DNA of 6,153 nt from an uncultured Collinsella sp. (GCA_905197665.1 CAJJZP010000038.1:1-6153); one strand, 5' to 3'; shown: positions 1 to 5,990, counted from the first letter of the stretch. The notes: generated by a model from the letters alone, not told the origin. Program-made: numbers and translations.

Positions 1-6
1 TGCTTA

Positions 7-23
7 TGGCCGCCAGGCGGCCA
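7..23. repeat. GC-rich palindrome downstream of hyuA
   Basis: TGGCCGCC and GGCGGCCA are perfect 8-base arms around one central base. A realistic RNA fold has seven pairs with a 3-base loop (CAG). It lies 44 bases beyond the hyuA stop in the minus-strand transcript and has no T run after it. A second small dyad (CCGCA-AC-TGCGG, 40-51) and the palindrome AGGGCGCCCT (52-61) fill the space up to the stop. Together they may form the 3' end of the hyuA mRNA, but the window ends too soon to tell. Confidence 0.35.
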
Positions 24-66
24 AACAGTCCGTATTTCACCGCAACTGCGGAGGGCGCCCTTTCTG

Positions 67-1434
67 CTAGCGGGGGACGTAGCGACCGGGCTGGGCTCCG
101 GTGGGCTCGCCGTCGCGCGCCGCCAGCACGCCATTCACAAACACGGCCTTGGCGCGGCCATGTGCCTCAAAGCCCTCGAGCGGCGTGTAGTCCACGGCCT
201 GATGCTGCGTCGCGGCACTGATCGTCCAGCGCACCTTGGGATCCCACACGCACACGTCGGCATCGGAGCCCTCAGCAAGACAGCCCTTGCGCGGATACAT
301 GCCAAAGACGCGCGCCGGGTTCTCGCTCATCAAGCGGCACAGATCCTCGGGACCCAGCTGTCCCTCAAAGCTCGTAGCGATCGCGACGGGGCGATGCTCC
401 ACACCGGGCCCGCCGTTGGGAATCGCGCGGAAGTCGTCGCGCCCGCGGTCCTTTTGCCCATGCAGGTTAAAGCTGCAGTGGTCGGTGGCGATGGTATCGA
501 TCTCGCCGGCCACAAGCGCCTCGCGCAGCGCGGCACGGTCACCGGCATGGCGCAGCGGCGGGCTCATCACATACTTGGCGCCCGCAAAGCCGTCCTCGCC
601 CTGCTCCAAGTAGCACGTATCGTCGAGCACCAGATACTGAGGGCAGGTCTCGACATAGATGTTCTTCTGCCCGCGCGCCTTGGCAGCGCGAATGGCCTCG
701 AGCCCCAGCTTGGTCGAAAGATGCACCACGTTGACCGGTGCGTCGCCGGCTAGGTGCGCCAGATACAGCAGGCGGCTCACGGCCTCGGCCTCACACACGT
801 CCGGACGGCTGAGCGCATGCCCCTCGGGCCCATGAATCCCCTGCTCGTACACGCGCTTCTGCAGCTCGTTCACGAGCGTGCCGTTCTCGCAATGCACGCA
901 CAGGATACCGCCAATACGCTTGAGCTCCTCGAGCACCTCGAGCGTCTCGGCATCGTCCAAGCGCAGGTGGTCGTAGGCAAAGTAGGTCTTAAACGACGAC
1001 ACGCCCGCCTCGCGCATGGCCGAAAGATCGGCACGGTTGCGCTCGTTCCACTCGGCAAGCGCCATATGAAAGGCATAGTTGGCCGTGCAGGTTCCATCGG
1101 CGCGGCGGTGCCACTCGGCCAGGGCATCGGGCATGGTCACGCCGCGATCGGCCGTCGCGTAGTCCACAATGGTCGTCGTGCCGCCGCAGGCAGCCGCGCG
1201 CGTGCCGGTCTCAAAGCTATCGGCTGTCCAATCCATGCCGGTCCAGCACTGCATGTGCGTGTGCCCATCGATAAAGCCCGGGAACACCCAGCAGCCCGCA
1301 GCATCCTCGACGGTATCGCCCTCGGCCGGCTCAATCGCCGCGGCAATCCGTACGATCTTATCGCCATCCATGGCAAGATCGGCGCGGCGAAGCCCCTGGG
1401 GCGTCACGAGTGCGCCGTTTTTGATGATGATCAT
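67..1434 (-). CDS. hyuA: HyuA-type hydantoinase / dihydropyrimidinase (cyclic amidohydrolase)
   Basis: This 455-residue cytoplasmic enzyme belongs to the amidohydrolase superfamily, whose hydantoinase/dihydropyrimidinase branch hydrolyses the ring amide of hydantoins, dihydropyrimidines or related cyclic ureides. The whole binuclear metal site is visible: GHTH (H58, H60), the lysine that is carbamylated in the family (K149 in SFKTYFAY), VHCEN (H181), VHLS (H238) and ATDHC (D318). The spacing matches known dihydropyrimidinases and the length is normal for the family (about 455-465). An N-terminal small beta domain (about 1-50) and the C-terminal VFVNG segment (about 431-435) complete the fold. 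The ATG is preceded by AAGGAG with a 5-base gap. That ribosome site overlaps the stop codon of the mocA-like gene, so translation is probably coupled. Neighbours point to anaerobic purine or ureide breakdown; the true substrate cannot be read from sequence. Phenylhydantoinase and dihydropyrimidinase are the alternative names. Confidence 0.93.
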   Translation of the reverse strand: MIIIKNGALVTPQGLRRADLAMDGDKIVRIAAAIEPAEGDTVEDAAGCWVFPGFIDGHTHMQCWTGMDWTADSFETGTRAAACGGTTTIVDYATADRGVTMPDALAEWHRRADGTCTANYAFHMALAEWNERNRADLSAMREAGVSSFKTYFAYDHLRLDDAETLEVLEELKRIGGILCVHCENGTLVNELQKRVYEQGIHGPEGHALSRPDVCEAEAVSRLLYLAHLAGDAPVNVVHLSTKLGLEAIRAAKARGQKNIYVETCPQYLVLDDTCYLEQGEDGFAGAKYVMSPPLRHAGDRAALREALVAGEIDTIATDHCSFNLHGQKDRGRDDFRAIPNGGPGVEHRPVAIATSFEGQLGPEDLCRLMSENPARVFGMYPRKGCLAEGSDADVCVWDPKVRWTISAATQHQAVDYTPLEGFEAHGRAKAVFVNGVLAARDGEPTGAQPGRYVPR

Positions 1435-1439
1435 AATTG

Positions 1440-1445
1440 CTCCTT
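1440..1445 (-). promoter_or_regulatory. hyuA ribosome binding site overlapping upstream stop
   Basis: AAGGAG on the minus strand lies 5 bases before the hyuA ATG (1434). It shares two bases (1444-1445) with the TAA stop codon (1446-1444) of the mocA-like gene. Ribosomes finishing the first gene would be placed directly on this site, which suggests translational coupling and fixes the hyuA start. Confidence 0.8.
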
Positions 1446-2058
1446 ATTGATTGATGCAGTTGGCCACGCGATCAAAATACGAGCAGGCGGCGATATGCTC
1501 CGTTATGCGTCGCTGTCCCTTGACGGTATCGACGTCCCACAGCTCGTAGGCACGCGCCTCGACCAGCACCACGTCGGTACGGTCCTTGAGGATCGAACCG
1601 CCGCCGTCCTTACCCTCAAGACACATAAGTGCATCGAACAGTTCCGCCGGAAAGAGCACCGGGCTCGAAGGCTCACCGTTGCACGCAAGACGCACCGGAT
1701 ACTTGCGGCCACGCTCATCAAACGCGCGAACCATGGCCTCAAAAGAATCCGAACTCACGAGCGGCTGGTCGCCCGGCAAAAAGAGGCAACCCTTCCAGCC
1801 GCGGCTCGCCCCCCACGAAAGGCCCGCACGGACGCTTTCGCTGCGCAGCTCGCCATCGTGCAGCACGCACGGGCAATGCTTGTCATCACAAATCTGAGCG
1901 ACCTCGGGCCAACGCGTCGAAACCACAACGTCAAAGCCCCGGGGAACCGAATCAATGGTCCGGGCAATCAGCGGCTCGCCATAGATATCGGCGAGCATCT
2001 TGTTAGAGCCAAATCGCTTGCCCTCGCCCGAAGCCATAATGACGCAACCGAGTTTCAT
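1444..2058 (-). CDS. MocA/YgfJ-like nucleotidyltransferase (molybdenum cofactor cytidylyltransferase family)
   Basis: This 204-residue soluble protein has the MobA/MocA-type nucleotidyltransferase fold. Visible motifs are the N-terminal nucleotide-binding loop MASGEGKRFGSNK (residues 8-20), LPGDQPLV (94-101, with the metal-binding D97), SSPVLFP (131-137, the position of GHPVLF in MocA) and WDVDT (174-178), a C-terminal aspartate motif. In MocA proteins this domain joins CMP to molybdopterin to make the cytosine dinucleotide cofactor of xanthine-dehydrogenase-like hydroxylases. E. coli mocA (ygfJ) lies in the comparable yge/yqe region. A MobA-type GMP activity or another nucleotide sugar role cannot be excluded. 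The ATG is backed by GGGGAGG nine bases upstream. It is the first gene of a probable two-gene unit with hyuA. Arginine codons at residues 15, 33 and 40 are CGA, CGG and CGG, whereas the part of ygeW that I read uses CGC and CGT. Confidence 0.83.
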   Translation of the reverse strand: MKLGCVIMASGEGKRFGSNKMLADIYGEPLIARTIDSVPRGFDVVVSTRWPEVAQICDDKHCPCVLHDGELRSESVRAGLSWGASRGWKGCLFLPGDQPLVSSDSFEAMVRAFDERGRKYPVRLACNGEPSSPVLFPAELFDALMCLEGKDGGGSILKDRTDVVLVEARAYELWDVDTVKGQRRITEHIAACSYFDRVANCINQ

Positions 2059-2067
2059 CTCCGCAAA

Positions 2068-2074
2068 CCTCCCC
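2068..2074 (-). promoter_or_regulatory. Ribosome binding site of the mocA-like gene
   Basis: GGGGAGG on the minus strand is followed by nine bases and the ATG at 2058. It supports this start over the internal Met at residue 8, which lies within the nucleotide-binding loop. Confidence 0.75.
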
Positions 2075-2088
2075 TGGCTGCCTTGGAC

Positions 2089-2116
2089 ACCATAGTTGCT
2101 ATACCCACCATAGCAA
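2089..2116 (-). promoter_or_regulatory. Candidate sigma-70-type promoter for mocA-like/hyuA
   Basis: On the minus strand, TTGCTA (2116-2111, four of six to the -35 consensus) is followed by 16 bases and TATGGT (2094-2089, four of six to the -10 consensus). The -10 box is 30 bases before the mocA-like ATG, which would leave a short leader containing the GGGGAGG ribosome site. The call rests on weak consensus matches plus position. It is strengthened by the terminator-like hairpin just upstream and by a dyad that overlaps the -35 box and spacer. Confidence 0.35.
2096..2116. promoter_or_regulatory. Operator-like inverted repeat (7-bp arms, 7-bp spacer)
   Basis: TTGCTAT and ATAGCAA are perfect inverted arms separated by seven bases (2096-2102 and 2110-2116), with centres 14 bp apart, more than one helical turn. 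The repeat covers the candidate -35 box and most of the spacer of the promoter ahead of the mocA-like gene, a natural place for a repressor or activator site. An 8-base direct repeat CACCATAG (2088-2095 and 2106-2113), 18 bp apart, overlaps it. No regulator gene is in the window. It could instead form a small RNA hairpin. Confidence 0.4.
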
Positions 2117-2183
2117 GCTCACACTCCGTCGGAACAGGCACGCACTCGTTTTCCAGCGAACGCCTCTTGGCTCCCCATAGCAC

Positions 2184-2218
2184 AAAGGAGGGCACCCCGC
2201 GACGCAGGGCACCCTCCT
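2184..2218 (-). terminator. Terminator-like hairpin after carbamate kinase
   Basis: Minus-strand RNA can form a 12-pair stem between 2218-2207 and 2197-2186 with a 9-base loop. Ten pairs are Watson-Crick and two (2210/2194 and 2211/2193) are G-U wobbles. On the plus strand those two positions would be C-A mismatches, so the structure favours minus-strand transcripts. It begins 17 bases after the carbamate kinase stop. Only a short T run (TTTGT) follows, so termination may be partial, or the hairpin may protect the mRNA 3' end. Confidence 0.55.
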
Positions 2219-2235
2219 CAATGGTGCAGATATGC

Positions 2236-3186
2236 CTACTCAGCGTCGCCGGTAAACGTGGTACCGGTCTTGCCGGCAAGACCGTCACGCGCCTTCTCGA
2301 GCAGCGTGATGAGCGCCGTGCGGCCCGGCTTGCTCTCGGCAAACGTCGAGGCGGCCTGGACCTTGGGCAGCATGGAGCCGCGACCGAACTCGTTGGCCTC
2401 GGACAGACGCTTTACGTCAGCCGCGGTCAGCGTGTCGAGCCACTGCTCGTGGTCGGTGCCAAAGCCAATGGCAACCTTCTCCACGGCCGTCAGGATAATC
2501 AGGGCATCGGCATCGAGCTGCTCGGCGAGCTTCTCGGCCGCAAAGTCCTTATCGATGACGGCGGCAGCGCCCTTAAGGTGGTTGCCCTGGGCCTTGGTGA
2601 CGGGAATGCCGCCACCGCCGCAGGAGATCACCACGTGGTTGGACTCGACGAGCGACTTGATGGTGTCGAGCTCGACGATGTTCACGGGCTTGGGCGAAGC
2701 CACCACGCGACGGAAGCCCTGCTTCTCGTCGTGGATGAACTGGTAGCCGCGGTCGGCCTCCAGCTCCTTGGCCTCGGCCTCGCTCATCCACGGACCGATC
2801 GGCTTGACCGGGTCGGCAAAGGCCGGGTCGTCTGCCGCAACCTCGACCTGGGTGAGCACGGTGGCGACACCCTTGTCGATATTGCGGTCGAGCATTTCCT
2901 CGCGCAGCGCATTTTGCAGGTCATAGCCAATGTAGCCCTGGCTCATGGCGCCGCAAACGGACAGCGGGCAGGGAACGTACTTCTGAGGGTTAGAGCGCGT
3001 GAGCTCGGCCATCGCGTTGGCGATCATACCCACCTGGGGACCGTTGCCATGCACGACGACAACCTCGTTGCCCTCCTCGATCAGGTCGACGATAGCCTTG
3101 GAAGTCGTCTTGACGGCCTCCATCTGCTCGGGAAGGTTGGCGCCGAGGGCGTTTCCACCCAGGGCGACAACAATACGCTTAGCCAT
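2236..3186 (-). CDS. arcC: Carbamate kinase
   Basis: This 316-residue cytoplasmic enzyme of the amino acid kinase family catalyses carbamoyl phosphate + ADP = ATP + carbamate, the latter decaying to CO2 and ammonia. All family signatures are present in order: ALGGNAL (8-14), HGNGPQVG (46-53), SQGYIGYDLQ (82-91), PVKPIGP (126-132, with a conserved lysine), RRVVASPKP (159-167), CGGGGIPV (189-196), IDKDFAAEKLAE (211-222, second conserved lysine) and GSMLPKVQA (270-278). Length is typical (about 310-316). It starts 14 bases after the ygeW stop and has no strong Shine-Dalgarno of its own, so it probably depends on coupling to ygeW. No arginine deiminase or ornithine carbamoyltransferase is next to it. 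Instead the adjoining YgeW is the likely source of carbamoyl phosphate, giving ATP by substrate-level phosphorylation. The E. coli paralogue in the same context is named yqeA. Confidence 0.97.
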   Translation of the reverse strand: MAKRIVVALGGNALGANLPEQMEAVKTTSKAIVDLIEEGNEVVVVHGNGPQVGMIANAMAELTRSNPQKYVPCPLSVCGAMSQGYIGYDLQNALREEMLDRNIDKGVATVLTQVEVAADDPAFADPVKPIGPWMSEAEAKELEADRGYQFIHDEKQGFRRVVASPKPVNIVELDTIKSLVESNHVVISCGGGGIPVTKAQGNHLKGAAAVIDKDFAAEKLAEQLDADALIILTAVEKVAIGFGTDHEQWLDTLTAADVKRLSEANEFGRGSMLPKVQAASTFAESKPGRTALITLLEKARDGLAGKTGTTFTGDAE

Positions 3187-3200
3187 TTCTCAGCCCAGCT

Positions 3201-4403
3201 TTAGGCCTGGAACCAACGGGCGGTGTTGCGCTCGTCGAGGGCCTTGAGGGTAGCGGCGGGATCGGCAACCTTCTGCAGGAACATCATGGCTGCGATGGCG
3301 TACGGCTTGTAGCTGGCCTCCTTGTACATGCCCACGCGGTGCATGTCGAAGACGTCGGCGTTGACCTCGCCGTGCTCGCAAGAGACACCGGAGATGTCGG
3401 CAGGCAGCGGATGCATAAAGATGGTGTCCTGGCCGTTGGCGGTCTTCTCCATGAGCTCGGTCGTGGAGCACCAATCCTGATGCGTGGCGTTCTGAGCGAG
3501 CAGCTCCTTCTCGAGTGCAGCGATGCCGGCGTCGTCGCCCTCGGCGTACAGGTTGGTGCGCTTCTCCATGGCGGCAAACGGAGCCCAGCTCTTCGGGATC
3601 ACGATGTCGGCGCCCTCGAAGGCCTCGGCCATGGTGTTGACCTGCTTAAAGGTGGTGCCGGACTCGGCGGCATAACCCTTGGCGCGCTCGACGACCTCGG
3701 GCATGAGGTCGTAGCCCTCGGGGTGGGCCAAGGTGACGTCCATGCCAAAACGGGGCAGCAGGCTGATCAGCGACTGCGGGCAGGACAGCGGCTTGCCGTA
3801 AGAGGGCGAGTAGGCCCAGGTGACGGCAACCTTCTTGCCCTTGAGGTTCTCAAGACCGCCAAACTCGTTGATGAGGTAGAGCATGTCGGCAGAGGACTGC
3901 GTGGGGTGATCGGAATCGGACTGCAGGGAGATGAGCGTGGGACGGTGATCCAGAACGCCGTCCTCGTAGGCCTGCTGGACAGACTCGGAGACCTCGGCCA
4001 TGTAGGCGTCGCCCTTGCCGATGTACATGTCGTCACGGATGCCGATGACGTCGGCCATGAAGGAGATCATGGTAGCGGTCTCGCGGACGGTCTCGCCGTG
4101 AGCGATCTGGGACTTCTTCTCGTCCAGGTCCTGCAGCTCAAGACCGAGCAGGTTGGCTGCCTTAGAGAAGGAGAAGCGCGTACGGGTGGAGTTGTCACGG
4201 AACAGGGAGACGGCCAGACCCGAATCGAAGATCTTGGACGAAACGTTGTTCTCGCGCAGCTCGCGCAGGGCGTCGGCGACGATGTAGAGCGCCTTGAGCT
4301 CATCGGTGGTCTTATCCCAGGTGTGCAGGAAGTCGCTGCCGTACATGCCCTTAAAATCGAGGCCGTTCAGCTGCTCGACGAGCTCGGTAAACTTGGCGTC
4401 CAT
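3201..4403 (-). CDS. ygeW: YgeW-type knotted carbamoyltransferase
   Basis: This 400-residue cytoplasmic protein belongs to the aspartate/ornithine carbamoyltransferase fold, YgeW subgroup. The carbamoyl-phosphate loop FRDNSTRTRFSF (69-80), SDHPTQ (164-169), the AYSPSYGKP segment (197-205) and HPLPADI (331-337) are clear. The physiological acceptor of YgeW proteins is not firmly known. Next to carbamate kinase the enzyme plausibly works catabolically, releasing carbamoyl phosphate from a carbamoylated intermediate of purine or ureide breakdown. I start it at ATG 4403, which has AAAGGA seven bases upstream and gives the family's usual length. An upstream in-frame TTG at 4589 would add 62 residues unlike the family and run through the leader hairpin. 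It forms a probable operon with carbamate kinase. Ornithine, putrescine or oxamate carbamoyltransferase are less likely because the protein is much longer (about 400 versus 310-340). Confidence 0.95.
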   Translation of the reverse strand: MDAKFTELVEQLNGLDFKGMYGSDFLHTWDKTTDELKALYIVADALRELRENNVSSKIFDSGLAVSLFRDNSTRTRFSFSKAANLLGLELQDLDEKKSQIAHGETVRETATMISFMADVIGIRDDMYIGKGDAYMAEVSESVQQAYEDGVLDHRPTLISLQSDSDHPTQSSADMLYLINEFGGLENLKGKKVAVTWAYSPSYGKPLSCPQSLISLLPRFGMDVTLAHPEGYDLMPEVVERAKGYAAESGTTFKQVNTMAEAFEGADIVIPKSWAPFAAMEKRTNLYAEGDDAGIAALEKELLAQNATHQDWCSTTELMEKTANGQDTIFMHPLPADISGVSCEHGEVNADVFDMHRVGMYKEASYKPYAIAAMMFLQKVADPAATLKALDERNTARWFQA

Positions 4404-4410
4404 GTAAATA

Positions 4411-4416
4411 TCCTTT
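4411..4416 (-). promoter_or_regulatory. ygeW ribosome binding site
   Basis: AAAGGA on the minus strand lies seven bases before ATG 4403. This spacing decides the ygeW start in favour of the 400-residue protein. Confidence 0.75.
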
Positions 4417-4446
4417 CCAAAGATGAAACGATTGCAATGAGTAGAT

Positions 4447-4486
4447 GTGCTCCGGCATGCGCGTGTGGCTAGAACATGCAGAGCAC
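4447..4486. repeat. Imperfect hairpin in the ygeW leader
   Basis: GTGCTC (4447-4452) pairs with GAGCAC (4481-4486), and inside it GCATG (4455-4459) pairs with CATGC (4475-4479). They are separated by a small internal loop (CG opposite A) and capped by a 15-base loop. The structure ends 43 bases before the ygeW ATG. It is not followed by a T run. It could be a leader RNA element or a protein-binding site. I recognise no known riboswitch. Confidence 0.4.
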
Positions 4487-4521
4487 TATGACGAGGACCC
4501 GCTACCGTTGAGGAAGCATGG

Positions 4522-4549
4522 GAGATAACGACCGCGGGCCCCAAGTCAA
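4522..4549 (-). promoter_or_regulatory. Weak candidate promoter for ygeW
   Basis: TTGACT (4549-4544, five of six to the -35 consensus) is followed by 16 bases and TATCTC (4527-4522, about three of six to the -10 consensus) on the minus strand. It sits just downstream of the tandem hairpins that close ygeY and would give a leader of about 110 bases. The -10 match is poor, so read-through from ygeY is an equal possibility. Confidence 0.22.
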
Positions 4550-4557
4550 CAGGGGGT

Positions 4558-4582
4558 GCCGGGGACACGAGATGTCCCCGGC
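4558..4582. terminator. Perfect 10-bp GC-rich hairpin after ygeY (second of a tandem pair)
   Basis: GCCGGGGACA (4558-4567) and TGTCCCCGGC (4573-4582) form a perfect 10-bp stem with a 5-base loop. It starts 22 bases after the ygeY stop in the minus-strand transcript. Neither strand shows a T run after it. It may be a U-less terminator, or a barrier to 3' exonucleases that gives ygeY a different mRNA level from ygeW. Confidence 0.5.
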
Positions 4583-4583
4583 T

Positions 4584-4620
4584 CAACAAGATCGAGGAAT
4601 GGGACTAATCGATCTTGTTG
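4584..4620. terminator. Perfect 12-bp hairpin spanning the ygeY stop codon (first of a tandem pair)
   Basis: CAACAAGATCGA (4584-4595) and TCGATCTTGTTG (4609-4620) are perfect inverted arms around a 13-base loop. In the ygeY transcript the first arm is coding sequence for the last residues (NKID) and the loop contains the TAG stop at 4607-4605. A single base (4583) separates it from the GC-rich hairpin. A ribosome terminating on ygeY would cover the first arm, so folding would depend on translation. Confidence 0.5.
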
Positions 4621-5990
4621 TTGGTCAGACCGGCGCGGAACACGGTGGCGTCGCCATCGGCCTGGCTCGGATCGTAGAGGTTCAGGGCAGCCACATACAT
4701 GGCGGCAGCGGTGACCAGGTCGTCCTTGTAGGTGACCTCGTTGGGGGCGTGAGCCTGAGACTCGGCACCCGGGCCGAAGCCGACGCAGGGGATGCCATAG
4801 CGGCCCTGGATGGAAACGCAGTTCGTGGAGAAGGTCCACTTGTCGCACAGCGGACGACCGGTGCGCTTGTCCATGCTGGGCTCGCAGCCGATGCGCTCGT
4901 CACCGAACATGGCCTTGTGGGCGTCGACGAGGGCCTTGACGTGCGGAGCGGTCTCCTTGTTGATCCACGTGGGGAAGTAAGCCTCGGTCTCGTAAACCTC
5001 GCCGGTCCAGGACGGACGGTCGTACATGTACATGGAGACCTTCACGTCGTCGCCGTACTTCTTGGCGGCCGGCAGGTTACGGATCTCGTCCAGGCAGGAC
5101 TCCCAGGTCTCACCGGCGGTCATGCGACGGTCGATGGAGATGGCGCAGGAGTCAGCGACGGCGCAGCGGCTGGGGCTGGTGTAGAAGATCTGGCTGACGG
5201 TGCAGGTGCCGCGGCCCAGGAAGCGGGCATCCTCAAAGTGCTCGGGGTTGTACTTGGGGTCGAGCATCTTGACGAGGCCCTTGATGTCGGTCGACTCGTC
5301 GCAGCCGTTGTTGTTGAGGGCGCGGACGTCGGCGATGATGTCGGCCATCTTGTAGATGGCGTTGTCGCCGCGGTCGGGAGCGGAACCGTGGCAGGAGGTG
5401 CCGTGAACGTCGACGCGGATCTCCATGCGGCCGCGGTGACCGCGATAGATGCCGCCGTCGGTGGGCTCGGTGGAAATGACGAACTCGGGCTTAATGCCGT
5501 CCTTGTTGTAGATGTACTGCCAGCACATGCCGTCGCAGTCCTCTTCCTGGACGGTGCCGACGACCATGATCTTGTAGCCCTCGGGGATGAGGCCCATGTC
5601 CTTCATCATCTTGGCAGCATAGGTAGCAGAAGCCATGCCGCCCTCCTGGTCGGAGCCGCCGCGGCCGTAGATGATCTCGTCGGTTTCGTAGCCCTCATAG
5701 GGATCGGCATCCCAGTTCTCGATGTTGCCGATACCGACGGTGTCGATGTGGGAGTCGATGGCGATGATCTTGTCGCCCTCGCCCATAAAGCCCATAACGT
5801 TGCCCAGGCCGTCAACCTTGACCTCGTCATAGCCAAGGCTCTCCATCTCGGCCTTGATGCAAGCGACGACCTCGCCCTCCTCGCAAGACTCAGAGGGGTG
5901 AGAGATCATGGCGCGCAGGAAGCGAGTCATATCAGCGCGGTGAGACTCAGCAGCGTTTTTAATTGCCTCGAAATCGAGTTCCTTAGTCAT
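4605..5990 (-). CDS. ygeY: YgeY-family M20 metallohydrolase
   Basis: This 461-residue soluble protein belongs to peptidase family M20 (the ArgE/DapE/CPG2 group), YgeY branch, which is linked to the selenium-associated purine catabolic cluster. It is a probable two-metal amide or ureide hydrolase. Expected ligands are visible: H81 and D83 (DSHIDTVG), D114 (GGSDQEGG), E149/E150 (VQEEDCDG, catalytic base and metal ligand), E175 (ISTEPTDGG) and H414 (AHAPNE). The dimerisation domain is about 186-300. Conserved YgeY blocks such as FYTSPSRCAVADSCA and DRPSWTG are intact. It is longer than E. coli YgeY (403 residues from memory). The extra length falls near 226-256, near 365-382 and in a C-terminal tail after about 440. 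I start at ATG 5990, which has GAAAGG nine bases upstream; an in-frame TTG at 5999 touches the ribosome site and is rejected. The exact substrate is unproven; an acyl or carbamoyl 2,3-diaminopropionate-like compound would fit the usual YgeX partner. Confidence 0.95.
   Translation of the reverse strand: MTKELDFEAIKNAAESHRADMTRFLRAMISHPSESCEEGEVVACIKAEMESLGYDEVKVDGLGNVMGFMGEGDKIIAIDSHIDTVGIGNIENWDADPYEGYETDEIIYGRGGSDQEGGMASATYAAKMMKDMGLIPEGYKIMVVGTVQEEDCDGMCWQYIYNKDGIKPEFVISTEPTDGGIYRGHRGRMEIRVDVHGTSCHGSAPDRGDNAIYKMADIIADVRALNNNGCDESTDIKGLVKMLDPKYNPEHFEDARFLGRGTCTVSQIFYTSPSRCAVADSCAISIDRRMTAGETWESCLDEIRNLPAAKKYGDDVKVSMYMYDRPSWTGEVYETEAYFPTWINKETAPHVKALVDAHKAMFGDERIGCEPSMDKRTGRPLCDKWTFSTNCVSIQGRYGIPCVGFGPGAESQAHAPNEVTYKDDLVTAAAMYVAALNLYDPSQADGDATVFRAGLTNNKID

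Noticed and set aside
2055..2342. Minus-strand 95-codon frame overlapping the end of carbamate kinase and the gap before the mocA-like gene
   Set aside because: Its first part is a shadow of carbamate kinase in another frame, it crosses the terminator-like hairpin, and the rest resembles no known protein. The 4-base overlap of its stop with the next ATG is probably chance.
754..3204. Plus-strand open frame of 816 codons opposite hyuA, the mocA-like gene and carbamate kinase
   Set aside because: It lies antisense to three genes with intact family motifs, crosses two intergenic gaps, and its translation shows no recognisable domain. Long antisense frames are expected from strong G/C third-position bias.
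3339..4472. Plus-strand open frame of 377 codons opposite ygeW
   Set aside because: Same antisense composition, no domain, and the opposite strand encodes a full-length carbamoyltransferase.
4404..4557. Purine-type riboswitch ahead of ygeW
   Set aside because: The context made it tempting, but I could not find the conserved three-way-junction core bases. Only a simple imperfect hairpin is visible.
4404..4589. N-terminal extension of ygeW from TTG 4589
   Set aside because: It lacks a ribosome site and would add 62 residues not seen in the family. ATG 4403 has AAAGGA at good spacing.
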